From NCBI GenBank assembly GCA_026929865.2, contig CM049416.1, forward strand, positions 14,546,001 through 14,610,000: DNA of 64,000 nt, in the 5' to 3' direction. Positions 25,511 through 39,976 of this stretch are shown one piece after another (within the stretch, counting starts at the first letter, position 1; every line of letters starts with the position of its first letter). The translations under genes were made by a program, and so were the position numbers. The notes under the pieces are model-generated. The model saw nothing but the letters and a program-made list of their open reading frames with translations, did no database searches and was not told where the DNA came from. This DNA comes from Hyperoplus lanceolatus. Its lineage: Eukaryota > Chordata > Actinopteri > Uranoscopiformes > Ammodytidae.

Positions 25511-26582
25511 GTGAGTAGACCAATACGTTATGTTATATCTATTAGTCAATTTACACAAGGCACATTGAAATTCATCTTTTCGCATATCCCCTCTCAAGTT
25601 ACCACACTTCGGAGGGGGTCAGATGTGGTTGTGTGCGGGTATCTTTGTGATTCTAAGTATGTGTATACTGTATTTTAAAAAATACATTACATTACATTAC
25701 ATTATTGATTTGGTCTTCAAATTAGCTTTATGTTTGGTTGGATGGTAAGTGAAGTAAAAAAAAAAAGAAGTGAGAAATGGGAAAAGGCACAGATTGCTGT
25801 CTTGTTTTTGAATGTGCGGGAATTGGAAATCCAATCCAGTGCAGATTCATAAATACCCGTGTCTCTTCCTGGTGCCTATCAGCCCCTTTTTAAAGAATCC
25901 TTCTTAAGCCTTGAACAGTCCAGTGGATGCAACCGCCTTTTACTTCAAGCGAACAACATCTTAAGTGCAGTCCAGCCAAGGCGCTGCTGGTGTGTACGTA
26001 CGGGTGTACTCTTGTTCTTTTGATGTGTGTTTTGCGGTATGCTCGGGAGGGGAGCCAGGGATGGCATGGAGGACTAAACAACCTGGCTGTGTGATCTCTC
26101 TGCCTCAGTTCTCTTTTCCCTTCCCTTCCCCTGTCACTCCCACACATCTTTCTTGAGACTTTGTTAATAATTAGTTTGCTAGTATGGGGTTATCTGAGGA
26201 GAATAAGGCAGAGGGGAAAAAAAGAGGGATGATGATGGTACGCCCAAAGGACCATGAAAAGTCCTCTGTGTGGGCGAGTAAAAGAAGTGGGACTTAATTC
26301 AACCTGAGCACAGTCAGTACGGCGTGTTTTGTAAGGTTGTGAAAAATGTCAAAGACGGTTATACCTTTCCCCTCTGTCCTGCAATCTTCAAATGGGCCTC
26401 ACTAAATCAGAATGGCGCACTTTCACTGGTATGCACACTTTAAAGAGCATTTTATTTGCCTCCAAAGACCCATCTTCTGTTAGATGTACGCCTGCTACCT
26501 TTTTCTATGGCTACACATTCATGCAACTCATGAATAAATAAGGTCCACTATCAATAAACCACACTTTGATTATACGTAGGGC

Positions 26583-26937
26583 TAGGGCTGCAACTAACGA
26601 TTATTTTGATAATCGATTAATCTGTCGATTATTTTCTCGATTAATCGATTAGTGTTTTGGTCCGTAAAATGTCAGAAAATGGTGAAAAATGTTGATCAAT
26701 TTTCCAAAGCCCATTTTGAAGTCCTCAAATGTATTGTTATGTCCAATACACACAGATATTTCAGTTTACTGTCATAAGAGGATTAAAGAAACCAGAAAAT
26801 ATTCACATTTGAGAAGCTGAAATCAGAGAATTTGGAAATTTTTGGTTAAAAAATTACTCAAACGATTAATCGATTATCAAAATAGTTGGCGATTATTTTA
26901 GTAATCGATTAATAATCGATTAATCGTTGCAGCTCTA
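26583..26937. mobile_element. hAT-type MITE
   Basis: Inverted ends TAGGGCTGCAAC (left) and GTTGCAGCTCTA (right), with AT-rich sub-terminal ATCGATTAAT motifs. It is flanked by an 8-bp duplication with one mismatch (CGTAGGGC at 26575-26582, CATAGGGC at 26938-26945), which is the hAT hallmark. The GGGCTGCAACTAACGATTA end is typical of a repeat abundant in teleosts. No coding capacity. Confidence 0.8.
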
Positions 26938-27330
26938 CATAGGGCTGTCAAGCGATTAAAAACATTTATCTAATTAATTACAGGCTCTGTGATTAATTCA
27001 TCTAAATTAATCGCATACTTATACATACCGTACATGCTTGCTTGATACCCAGTGTTTGAGCAATGCATGTGAAAACTCTCAACACAAACTTTTTTTTTAA
27101 TATCTTTTTTTTTGTATTTTTATGCTTTATTGATAGTGTAGAGACAGAGTTGAAATGGGGCAGAGAGGGGAGTGACATGCAGAGAACGACCGTGGGCTGG
27201 AATCGAACCCGGGTCCGCTGCTGGCCGAGGCCCATGGGGGGGGACGCCCTACCAACTGAGCTAAGGGCGCCCCCCTCAACACAAACTTTAATTGCACTTA
27301 AAAATGTCTTAAAGATATAATGTCACCCTT
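26938..27330. mobile_element. second hAT-like repeat, split by a SINE
   Basis: AGGGCTGTCAAGCGATTAAA (26941) followed by TAATTAATTACAGGCTCTGT resembles another teleost hAT-derived repeat. The SINE at 27093-27274 lies within it. The right end is not clear, so the extent is approximate. Confidence 0.45.
27093..27274 (-). mobile_element. tRNA-derived SINE, copy 2
   Basis: Reverse-complement copy of the SINE at 12-190, including the tRNA-like A and B boxes and the CAATAAAGCATAAAAAT tail. It is flanked by an exact 15-bp target-site duplication, CTCAACACAAACTTT, at 27078-27092 and 27275-27289. The perfect duplication suggests a fairly recent insertion. Confidence 0.92.
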
Positions 27331-28232
27331 CGCCAAGAGCAATTCTTCTCACAAAATAATATAATGTAAAAAAAATTATCAGACAGAAAGTGACAGTAAC
27401 ATACTTACATTTTTTGATATACTGTGAAGTGCACTCACTTAGACGCACTCACTCAGTGTTCCCCTGCTGTATCATCATACTGCCTGTGTCACTCCTCGGA
27501 GACTCTCTGATGTGTTTATTCTCATCAAGCTGTCACTCATTACACCAATCATCTGTCAGATGAGTGTCTCCCAGGTTTTCACTTGCACCGTCTGTTGCTT
27601 ATTCCCTCCATACACTCTATTTGTCCCCCTCTTTTTTCTTATTTTTTTCCCACTATTCTTTTCCTGTGTAGTGTGGCAGGAGTGGACTAGCATGCTAGCT
27701 CCTTAGCCTTTCTCTTTCCCCTTCCCTGTCTTTCGGTCTTGAAAACTCTTTGTGTGTCTGTCTGTGTCCATGTGAGGCTTATCTCTAAGGGTTGACAATT
27801 ACAATTCAGACTGTGCTCTCCCGTCTCCTATTGAATGACAGTCTTGGACTCCATGGAGTTGGTTAAAAAACGAGACTTGCTTTGGTTCCAGAAAAAAGTT
27901 CTCTCCACTGCCTCCCTCCGCTCATCTATATCTTCTCTCATCCCCTTGTTCCTGTGTATTCTTGGTCCAGGTGCACACACACATACAACTGCTGAAACCC
28001 CCCTTGGAGCCCATATACTACTGACTAGCTCTCTTGTTTCCAAGCAAAGATTCCAAGCAAAAATCACTAGAGGCTTCATATCCCTTATTTTGCCAACAGG
28101 CCCGGCTACCTAATGATATTAACCGTCCTTACGCTGTCAGCCAAGCCTAATGGTAATGAGACCCCCCCCCCCAAAAAAAAAAAAAAAAAAAACTTATACA
28201 GACATATAAGCTCTAAATGATTTACAGTACAA

Positions 28233-28361
<129 letters not shown>

Positions 28362-28841
28362 GCCTGGCGGGCATGCCAAGCTATTCTATTAACCCATTGA
28401 TGACTATGGCAATCTAGGATGCATGTCCTTAATGCCTGAGGGTTTTCTGAAAAAATTGTACGAATTGTCAAGTCTACCAAAACCTTAATATCTAAGCCTG
28501 TGTAGCATTAAATACAAACATTAAATAAAATACATTTAAAAGTTAAGGTTCACAGGTTTTATTTAAACATGCTCCCTTAGCAGCCCCGCATATATTCGTC
28601 CACGTCCATTGACGCTGCTGATTTTTTTCTACTCTTTGTTGATATACGGCAGCTTTCCCTGTCATTTCATCCCTCATACTGAGTAAGACTGATTATTTAA
28701 GTAAAGAGGATTTTTCCTTTTATTTAGTTTGTTTTTTTAGAAGGCTGGTGCTCCAGAATCTATTGCTAATCCCCGCTCGCTAATGCTAACTCCGCTAGCT
28801 AGCGTTAGCTCTATAGTGTTCTGTCTTTTTTTCACCACATC

Positions 28842-30005
28842 ATGTCACCGGCACTCATCCAGACAGATCCAGAGCTTCTCCTCCTGAGATCCGAGCTCAA
28901 GTCAGTGGAGAGTCTCATTCACGATCTCCTCCAGGGGCAGTCCTTCCTGGTCTCGAAATTAGCTGTGCTTGAAAAAGCTCCTCTTTCAAGTTCTCAGGCA
29001 CCGGTTAGCGGCGTTTCTACTGCTTCTGCTACTCAACCTCCCGACGCTACATGGACGTCTGTTGTCAGGAAGGGCAGACGATCTTCTACACGATCTTCTC
29101 ATCCTCATCCTCCTCCTCTACTCTCCTCTCCATCTCCTCCTCTGCTCTCGCTAGATCCTATATTGACGCGCAATCCATTTGCTCCGCTGGAAGTGCTATA
29201 TGGGGCTGCTGAACCTGCGGCTCGTGTTGCCGGCTCTCCACCTGCTTCGCCGGTCCAAACCTGCTCCAAGGTAACACGGGGACGTCAAGGTTTCACTTCC
29301 CAGTTTAAATCTCGAGATCGCCACCGTTTACCAGCTCCATCCGGAAATGTGTTTTCCTGTGTGCGTCCCTCCGTGCCTCCTCAAATTAATGCCCCCGGTG
29401 ATGACATCCGCTGTACAGGTGAGGCTCTCTCTCGCAGCAATGCCCCGCCCTCACCTCCTCCCCTCTCATCGAAGCTGTCTCTCTACTATGGGAGCTGCTT
29501 GAATCACCAACCTGAGATCCTCATCATCGGTGACTGTATTGTCAGATTTCTTTGTCTCCCTGGTGCTTTCACCTACTGCCTCTCTGGAGGAAAATCATCT
29601 GACATTATGGAGCCAACACCTGCCCTCGTTGCCCTCCACCCTACTGCCCACATAGTCATCCTGCATGTTGGAACTAATGATGTAATGGATAAACGGTCAT
29701 ACCAACTGTTGGACAATCTACAGAGCCTGGCCATCACCCTGGAGAGCCTGGGGAAATTCTGTATATTTTCCGGCCCCATTCCCACGTCATCCAAAAGCCC
29801 TGAGCGCTACAGCCGTCTTCTGGATTTCCATGAACGGCTGGAGTCCTGGTGCTCGATCAACTCTCTGGGCTATATTAACAACTTTGACTCATTCTCTAGA
29901 CACACTCTACTTAAATCTGACGGCCTCCATCCCAATGCCAAAGGTATTAAAGAACTTACTAATCACTACATTCATCACATCGCATCTTGGCATAATTCGG
30001 ACTGA
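28842..30005 (+). CDS. LINE ORF1 protein with SGNH esterase domain
   Basis: A 387-residue intact frame. Residues about 10-45 (LLLLRSELKSVESLIHDLLQ) look like a short coiled coil, residues 60-220 are Pro/Ser-rich, and 225-385 form an SGNH/GDSL-type hydrolase domain as in CR1/L2 ORF1 proteins. The block III motif HVGTNDV (Asn279) and block V SDGLHPN (Asp360, His363) are present. The block I motif reads IIGDCIV, so the catalytic Ser of GDS is Cys232. ORF1 proteins of this type bind nucleic acid and probably form ribonucleoprotein; the role of the esterase is unclear. The frame is open, but activity is doubtful because of the Cys and the broken ORF2. Confidence 0.8.
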   Translation: MSPALIQTDPELLLLRSELKSVESLIHDLLQGQSFLVSKLAVLEKAPLSSSQAPVSGVSTASATQPPDATWTSVVRKGRRSSTRSSHPHPPPLLSSPSPPLLSLDPILTRNPFAPLEVLYGAAEPAARVAGSPPASPVQTCSKVTRGRQGFTSQFKSRDRHRLPAPSGNVFSCVRPSVPPQINAPGDDIRCTGEALSRSNAPPSPPPLSSKLSLYYGSCLNHQPEILIIGDCIVRFLCLPGAFTYCLSGGKSSDIMEPTPALVALHPTAHIVILHVGTNDVMDKRSYQLLDNLQSLAITLESLGKFCIFSGPIPTSSKSPERYSRLLDFHERLESWCSINSLGYINNFDSFSRHTLLKSDGLHPNAKGIKELTNHYIHHIASWHNSD

Positions 30006-30239
30006 TATTTACCACAGCACGACCCTACCAAAGCATCCCCCATTAAAAAAGATCTCCCCAGGGGTCCTGCTGAAGTATCCCCCAATTTAACTCATATCAA
30101 CACCTCAAATTGTCCTTCCATCTGTGCTGCAAACCTTCCTCCAGCTCTGGACATCACAGCTGACTGTCCTCCCTCACCTCCAACGGCCCATCCACCTGCT
30201 GCTTCTAACGCTGGCTCCCTCTACAGGCACAAACCTGTT

Positions 30240-33140
30240 TTGTATGACCCTGAAAAACAAGCAATGCTTCCTAGCTGTAAGCTAAATTCACCACAAATTC
30301 TTAAATCAAGAAAGGGCTTGGGTTTTCTACATTTAAATATTAGAAGTTTATTGCAGCATGATAAATTAGACCACGTAAAGATTTTAGTGTCCCAGGCAGA
30401 CCCAGATGTTTTGATTCTGACTGAATCCTGGTTAAAGAAGAGTACAGATGACTCTATTGTGGCAATAAATGATTATAACTTATTCAGAATAGACAGAAAC
30501 ACTAGGGGTGGGGGAGTAGCTGTATATGTTAAATCCTGTTATTCTGTAACACTTTTACATGCCGTCTCTGTTCCAAATTGCTTTGAATCGCGCTAGAATT
30601 ATCTTTATCGTCAAATGATTGTTTTGTTGTAATTGGTGTGTACAGGCCCCCTTCAGCTGTAACTAGCTCCTTAAACGATCTAGCACATATGCTCTCCAGT
30701 TATGTAAATAGAGAGGTAATTGTGATGGGTGATTTTAACGTTGACTGGCTTTCTGGTGCCTCTGAATCTTTCAAAGAAATCTGTAGCAACATTAATCTTA
30801 CACAATTAATAACTGAGCCCACAAGACCTAATCTAAAAAACCCAGCAAAATCAACTTTAATAGATTTAATCTTATCAAATAAAATAAATAAAATAGCCTT
30901 AGCTGGTGTCTTTGAGCTTGGGATTAGTGATCACTGCCCAGTGGCCTGTATCAGAAGTATTCATTTAAAAAGATCTCAACCTAAAATCATAATTAAGCGT
31001 AATTTTAAAGGTTTTAATGAGCATGCCTTTTTAAGTGATCTCCATCATAGTGACATTCAACTGACTACGCAAATTTCGGATGTTGAGTTAGCCTTAGACC
31101 ATTTCATCAATACTTTCACCTCAATTATAAACAAGCATGCGCCCCTAAAAAAGCATAGAGTAAAAAATAGATCAAACCCCTGGTTTACAAGTGAACTATC
31201 TGATTTATTTTCCGAGAGAAATAAAGCATGGTCTGTAGCTAGACGCTCTGGAGATAATACCAATTGGACAATTTTTAGACACCTTAGGAATAAATGCACA
31301 GCCATGGTCAGGAAAGCCAAATCTGAAAACTACCTTGAATTAATCTCAAACTGCTACTCTAACCCTGCACTATTTTGGAAAGCTGTGAACTATAATAAAA
31401 ACAATTCTAGCACAGTTCCCACTCAGATCAAATTAAATGGTCACACTCTCAATGATCAAAAAGAGATTGGCTTAGCTTTTAATAAACATTTTGTAGCTGC
31501 TGGTCAACTCTTTCAGAATGGAGGTTATAGGCCTTCTACCACCAGTAGTAACGTACCGCCTGTCTCTCAAACTCCTCTTTTCAGCCTTGATCTTCTTCCC
31601 ACAAGTGTTGTTGTAGATGCACTCCTCGCCATCAACCCCAAGAAGTACATGGGAGAGGACAATTTGGACCCCTTTTCAATCAAGCTCTCTACACATATAA
31701 TATCAAAACAAATTACCCATATTTTTAATCTTTCCATCTCCTCTGGAATAGTTCCTAAAATTTGGAAAAAAGCTCATGTAATTCCTTTACATAAAGGTGG
31801 TGACAAGAATAATCTTAATAACTACAGGCCAATTTCCAAACTCCCATGCCTCGCAAAAATTCAAGAATCACTTATTAATAATCAGTTAAAAACATTTCTA
31901 ACTAGTGCTTCCATTTTGAGCCCATTCCAATCTGGTTTTAGGGCAGGCCACAGTACTGTCTCTGACTTTGGTTGTAGACAACATTGTTACAGCATTAGAC
32001 AAGAAAAAGCACTGTGCAGCACTTTTTATTGATCTTTCAAAGGCCTTTGATACTGTTGACCACCATTTGCTTTTACAGAGGCTGCATGACATTGGCTTTG
32101 ATCAGTCTGCATGTAGCTGGTTTAGGGACTATCTCTCTGATAGACAGCAGTCAGTTAAACTGGGAAGATACCAGTCTGAGTTTTTAACTGTTACAAATGG
32201 TGTCCCACAGGGCTCAATTTTAGGTCCAGTTCTTTTCACAATTTATATAAATAACATTGTTTCATTGCTAAAAAACTGTCACGCCCATCTATACGCTGAC
32301 GACACAGTACTGTATTGCATTTCCGATTCGGTGCACTAATCTATTCAGAACCTACAAAGCTCTTTTAACACCCTGCAGGACTGTCTAGTGGACCTCAGGC
32401 TTGTTCTTAATACAGACAAAACCAAATATATGTGTTTCTCCAGAGCAAAAACTACACATTTTAATGATTTTAATATGTTTACAAAGAATGGATTTTTAAT
32501 TGAAAGAGTCACAGAGTATAAATATCTCGGCATCTGGTTAGATGATAAACTCACTTTTCATTTTCATATAAATAATCTTGTTTGTCGACTACGACAAAAA
32601 ATTGGCTATTTTTATAGGAATAAAACCACCTTCCCTTTATTTAGTAGGAAAAGGATTATTGAGGCAGTTTTCATGTCTGTCCTTGATTACGGTGATGTGG
32701 TCTACCGGCATGCATCTCATTCATGTCTTAAACTCCTAGACTCTGTTTTTCACTCTGCTTTAAGATTCATCACAGGAGATGCTTATGATACACACCATTG
32801 TCTCTTATATGAAAAGGTTGGGTGGTCCTCCCTTAAAGAGAGACGTGACGCACATTGGCACATTTTTATTTACAAAGCCTTGACCGGGAAGCTTCCTCGT
32901 TATTTAACTGAAATGCTGCACATTTCAGATGGGCTTTATCAAACCCGCTCCACTGACATGCTTATGCTTTATGTCCCACAAGCCCGGTCTGAGCTGGGAA
33001 AGACAGCTTTTAGCTTCAGTGCCCCCGACTCCTGCAACAACTTACAGCAACAAATTAAACTAAATACATTCGTATCCTTTGGCCAATTTAAACAGATTAT
33101 CTTGGATCTGCCAAACTCTACTTGTAACTGTTTTAATTAG
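30240..33140 (+). pseudogene. LINE ORF2 (endonuclease + reverse transcriptase), broken
   Basis: The endonuclease part shows HLNIRSL, ILTESWL, VYRPPSA, VMGDFNVDW and SDHCPV, the usual catalytic blocks of the apurinic-type nuclease. The reverse transcriptase shows NNYRPIS, FQSGFRAGHST, LFIDLSKAFDTVDH (motif A), NGVPQGSILGPVLF (motif B) and LYADDTVLY (motif C), followed by the thumb and C-terminal region. The frame is broken three times: a shift near 30590, a shift near 31960 and an in-frame stop at about 32337. It cannot make a full-length protein, although all catalytic motifs are still readable. Confidence 0.88.
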
Positions 33141-35051
33141 GCTATATTGTACTTTATTCCTTTTAATTGCTGCCACTCTTTACCACTTTGTAAATGTTTC
33201 AATTGTTTTTTTGTTTTTTTCTCTTCTCTTCACTTGTTGTGTATTTGATGTATTTGCATTGAATATTGAATTGAATTGCATTGAATATGTATTGTTGTTT
33301 TGAATTTGTTTTGACTCGACATCATTGAAAATGAGGGTCACCCCTCAATTGGTCTCTCGAGGATAAATAAAAGTTAAATGAAAAAAAAATGAAATTAGCG
33401 CTTACACACCAACAAATTTTTCTAAAAATCGTCAAAATTAGATGGGGGAGAAAAAAAAGAATAAATAATATAAAATACTTAGTGCGATTTTCGTTAGTAG
33501 CCTATAGTGGACCTTGATTCTGCGCACCAAACGCCACTAACTGTTCTGTAATACACTATCGCTGACACAGCCGGCTTATTTTTTTTAATTTTTAATTTTT
33601 AATTTTTTTGATTGATGTGATTTTCGCCAAACCACACAACTTTTGGGTGATCACGTGGTCTTAAAAAATCAACAAAACCCACCTCATGTGTATTTGAACC
33701 AATGACAGTGCATTCTATGCTGCGCATGCCATGAAAATTAGATAAAGTAACAATGCTGCACGATGCAGCATCAGGCAGGAGAGGCAATGTGGCATCGCGC
33801 AGCAGCCGTCTTCAATGGGTTAAGCCAGAGGGGGCTGATCATGCAGCGCATTAGCTCATCTTGTCACTAGTGGCTCTCATTTGCATCAACACACACTTGA
33901 CCCATGGCCCATGCTCCCCACCCTCCCCTGCTACCTATTCCTTTTTCTGTTCCGCCCTGGGCATGCAAATATTTTTTCAAAGCGCTATCATCCGGCCATT
34001 AGTGCCCTTAAATTGCACACAGAAATACACATACATATACATAAGTACACATGTAGAGACGGGGACTTTCGATTTAATGGCATGAGGATTTATTAATTGC
34101 AAAGATGCCACAACCGCTGCTGCTCCTGCTCATAAAAAACTGAAGGGAGAGGGAGAGTGGGTGAATCTGGTGAAATAAATAATGTGACTCAGGAGGGCAT
34201 GAGGAGACTTTAGATTAGTTTTTTAGAGGGTAATATATTGTTCATATATTGAACATGACACTATATTTGTACAACTGCAAATATTATATAAAAAAGTACT
34301 TATATATTCAGAAATTAATTAAAAAAAAAGTTTTTCATTGAAATGTTAAATATGGGGACAAATAAGGCTTTGACTGAACAAGTTTTGTAATTTTTGAAGA
34401 AAGGTTTCTTGGCCACTGGGTTCTTGATTTACACCGAATTTATAAGGTGTCATTTCAAAGGAAGTGATCTAAAGCTGGCTGGCCAAGGCAGCTCTCATTA
34501 CAATCACACCTCCATTAGACACCATGTAAGATGTTTCACCAGCAGAGAAACACTAACCACAGCCTAGTGGAGTGCTACATTTAATTTCCTGTCCTTGTAT
34601 AGCCCTTATGCAGTTACTGGTGGGCAATATTTCAATATGACCATATCTTCTATTTGTACAGGCTGAATTTTGCCAAGGAAAATGTGCCAACCTCCCACCT
34701 CCATACTACAATGTTGGTTGTTTGATGATTATTTATTTTTTCACTGGCTTTGAAAGATTTATGAAAATTGGATACAAAATGTGATTTCAGCGACTATCTT
34801 GTGTCAGGCGGCTGTGGCTCAGGAGTTGGAAGGGGTTGTCTGCTGATCACAGGGTTATTGTTTCATCACTTTTTACTGTTAATGTAGCCAGCATTAACTG
34901 TTATTTCTTCTGTTGTCTTACTGGATCGATAGTGGGAACAGTCAGCAGGTAGTCTGGCTGCATATCGGCTGTTAATATGAGACACCTAAGACACTTAAAA
35001 AGGCACAGCTAAGTTTAACCAGCAGTCTGGCTACTATGTTGTCCATTGCAG

Positions 35052-35245
35052 GTGACAGCTGTGGAGTCCTTGGAAGGTCCCCTGCTGCAGGTGGAAGGGC
35101 TAGGAGATCTACGCCTGGAGCTACACAGCAAGAAACTCAACATCCACCTGGTCCTAATTGACGAGCTGCACCGACACCTCTACATCAAGTCCACCAGTCG
35201 CCTCGGACACAAGAACAAGGACAAAAATGCTGCCCGCCTCCAAGG
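35052..35245 (+). CDS. exoc4: exoc4 exon 4
   Basis: Encodes residues 156-219 plus two bases: [20 protein letters not shown], then [20 protein letters not shown] and [10 protein letters not shown]. It is nearly identical to human Sec8 up to the charged, less conserved stretch ([15 protein letters not shown]) at the exon end. Acceptor ttgcag; donor gtaacg, a somewhat weak GT site. A MITE starts only 31 bp downstream of this donor. Confidence 0.96.
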
Positions 35246-37170
35246 GTAACGGGCTTTTTCTAATATTTTTACTTTAAAAGGTGCTCCGAGAAACTTTCAG
35301 TTTTTGTTCATTCTTGCACCCCCCTTTGGACAAAAGCTGTAGTGTTTTTACTACGCCAGCGGCTGTAGTTCCTGGGTGAGCGTACCCATGACAAAGGCAT
35401 TAAGAAAAACTATATAAAAATTGCATTCTTTTCACTGATGGTCTCGTTTGCTGTTACATGTCATTTGTGATCATCCGAGAAAAAATCAAGACTGTTTCAG
35501 AAATATTTAAAAGTTTTTCGTAGCACCTTTTTAAGCTGTCCTCATAATAATAGAAATATTAGATAGTACGCCTGTCATCGGGTGATGCTTGGACATATAC
35601 TTGACTGTGCATGCTGTTTTTAAAATGTACAGTGTTTTGCACAAGGGTAGTTGCACTTGCAGTCAAAAACTTAACTGGAATTGAGTTTATTAATAAGTCC
35701 TTTATTGACATCCCTATTTGCTTCAGCAAAGCCGGGTTTATTCTTAAATGGGGTCTTACAACACACCTTTAAAAACTTTTCATATTATTATATCATTGTG
35801 CTATCACTATTCGATAAAAGGCTGAGAGAGACAGAGGGAGTGAAGTCCACAATAGTCTTGGGCTGTTATGAAATACATCTTTGAGACAGTTTCTTTGGTC
35901 TGGGCTACTAGATGCCTATTATGCAGTAAACAGGAATGCCGCCTTTAAAAGTGATTTCTTCTTTTAAACTAAAAGTTTAGACTGTATAGATGTGCCTTTA
36001 TTATAAGTTATGTCATTGCTCGGGACAACTTGCCAATTATTTACTGTATGGGTCAACCAAGCCAATTACTGCCAAAAAAACAATTAGACCTCATACAGCA
36101 TGTTGCTCTATTTCTTTAGCTTTGTACTGTGTGCTTTGAAGTTAAAAGTAAACAGAAGAAAACACCCCATATAATTTTTTGTAAACGAGTCAAACTAAAC
36201 ATTTATCTAAGAGTAAACATTACTAATTCACTCATAGCGATTTGGAATATATGCAGTTAGAGTCATGATGGATATACATACACAAATATATTGTGTTGTT
36301 TAGTTTCCAGGGAGGGAGCAAACCTTTCTTGTTTTTTAACCTAGGTGGTAATATCAGTTGCCAATTACTTGCAGTAAATAAATGAGATGATGGAATTCAA
36401 CATCCACAGTTTCTGTTAGACACCAGTGGCGCTTCAGATGATGAAGTAGTTTGTTACAGCCACTAGTAGAATAACCTAAGCATTGCCTCTGTGACCCAAG
36501 GACCGGTCTCTTCAGTTTCATGATGTGGCCGCATAACTTATTAGGGAGAATGCAGCACGGTGGCTTGGAACACACTGTTGATGCTGTTGTGCGTTTTCGT
36601 GGATGGCTTTCAGGTTCTTTGTTTGTTTTTTTGTTTTGCTCTTTCACACACAATGCTCTTCCACATGTGTGTGCGGCGCCGTAATTATGCTGGCGGTGGG
36701 TTGGTGAGCTACTGTGATTTATTACTGAGGGTCAGCCAGTGACAGGTCCTGGCCTTCCTGTATTGGGTCGCCTCTAACAACAAGCCGGCCTCCATACACC
36801 CCAGTCACTTAGCAGGCACACTGTGTTTATACCGCCCCAACTTAAAGGACCTGTATTGCTTCCACCTCCGGCTTAAAGCTTGATAAATGGCTCATTGGAA
36901 AGCAGCAGCGATTCCCCCCCAGAGATGAAGGCCTTTTTTTGGTTCGACAGTAGATTGTGTTTGTTAGAGAAGGGGCAGGTTTTCGTGCGTGCATTTCTTT
37001 TCGGTGCATACTGAACTTTTAAATGTGTAAGAGAAACTTTTGAGCCTATTCAATCTCATGCAAGTTTTGAACGAGACATAAAACATCATTTTCAATTAGG
37101 TGGTGACTAATTTCGCCTTGAGAATCACTGTCCTTTTTACTTGTCTTTTCCTGTGTTTTACTTTGAACAG
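35246..37170. other. exoc4 intron 4
   Basis: A 1.9-kb intron beginning with a MITE (35276-35531); the rest shows nothing recognisable. Confidence 0.8.
35276..35531 (+). mobile_element. AAAGGTGCT MITE, copy 2
   Basis: Inverted ends AAAAGGTGCTCCGAG and CGTAGCACCTTTT. Internal blocks (CATTCTTGCACCC, GGACAAAAGCTGTAGTGTTT, GACTGTTTCAGAAATATTT) are shared with copies at 23706-23959 (inverted) and 56950-57172. The duplicated target is not certain. Confidence 0.78.
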
Positions 37171-37280
37171 CTCCACGGCCAAAGACACATCTCCAATGCC
37201 CGGGTTGGATGCTGGCAGCCTCTCCACTCCGCGAAAGCTTTTGGATTCATCACAGTTCAGCACACCTGGATCCGGCAGTG
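37171..37280 (+). CDS. exoc4: exoc4 exon 5
   Basis: Completes Gly220 and encodes STAKDTSPMPGLDAGSLSTP and then RKLLDSSQFSTPGSGS, ending one base into codon 257. This is the variable Ser/Thr/Pro-rich linker after the N-terminal domain; the human counterpart has TNLPTPRKFLDTSHYSTAGS. The motif (S/P)TPRK(L/F)LD(S/T)S and the phases anchor the exon. Such linkers in Sec8 are exposed and often phosphorylated, but no site can be claimed here. Acceptor gaacag, donor gtactg. Confidence 0.9.
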
Positions 37281-39513
<2,233 letters not shown>

Positions 39514-39614
39514 TGCGTGAACTGCAGCAGGATGGGCAGGAGTTGAACCAAGCCGACCTCTCTGAGGTGGATCCAGAGGAGAACAGTGCTGAGTTCATGG
39601 GAATCCTCATCAAG
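39514..39614 (+). CDS. exoc4: exoc4 exon 6
   Basis: Residues 257-290: VRELQQDGQELNQADLSE then VDPEENSAEFMGILIK. The first half diverges from human, while DPEENS..FMGILIK is conserved. It ends on a codon boundary with donor gtacac; the acceptor is tctttag. Confidence 0.93.
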
Positions 39615-39821
39615 GTACACACATGAGCACTGCTGAACACTTAGATTGAGATTTTTCACATCTTGTACTTAAGTTACATCCACCCTTGTGCTCTGTACAG
39701 TTATTTCACTGTCCCTGTGTTCATGCTTCAATCAACATGTATTATAATTTTTTAAAGAGTGTGTTCCTAATGACTTGCCTGTTAAAATAAAGGTGAATTA
39801 ATCACAAAAACTATTCTTCAG
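39615..39821. other. exoc4 intron 6
   Basis: The shortest intron here (207 bp), with gtacac donor and ttcttcag acceptor. No internal feature. Confidence 0.9.
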
Positions 39822-39976
39822 GCTCTGGCCAAGTTAAAAAAAATCCCAGAGGCCATCAAAGCCATAATGGAGCGCCTGGAACCGGAACTGAAACAGATCG
39901 TCAAGAGGTCCACCACTCAGATTGCAGACCACGCGTACCAGAGAGGAGAAAACCTGGCCCAGGAGAGCCAGCCAAG
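39822..39976 (+). CDS. exoc4: exoc4 exon 7
   Basis: Residues 291-341 plus two bases: [20 protein letters not shown], then [20 protein letters not shown] and [12 protein letters not shown]. Strongly conserved with human Sec8 ([20 protein letters not shown]). It belongs to the helical-rod part of the protein. Donor gtacag. Confidence 0.96.

Larger units (their letters stand above)
28600..33389 (+). mobile_element. nearly full-length LINE (CR1/L2-like, esterase ORF1)
   Basis: Contains a 5' leader, ORF1 (28842-30005), ORF2 (30240-33140, broken) and a short 3' UTR ending GATAAATAAAAGTTAAATG with an A-rich tail. The ORF1 esterase domain, the apurinic-type endonuclease and the order of reverse transcriptase motifs place it in the CR1/L2 group of the Jockey superfamily. 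The 5' border is approximate and no target-site duplication was found. The few frame breaks suggest moderate age. Confidence 0.85.
28389..33823. mobile_element. piggyBac-like MITE interrupted by a LINE
   Basis: A perfect 12-bp inverted repeat bounds the interval: TTAACCCATTGA at 28389-28400 and TCAATGGGTTAA at 33812-33823. A TTAA target plus CCC-start ends is the piggyBac signature. The MITE proper would be the left piece (28389 to about 28600) and the right piece (about 33390 to 33823), split by the LINE. Pairing of the two ends is an inference, because they are 5.4 kb apart. Confidence 0.6.

Noticed and set aside
28969-29154. Short frame rich in Leu inside the LINE ORF1
   Set aside because: Out-of-frame shadow of ORF1.
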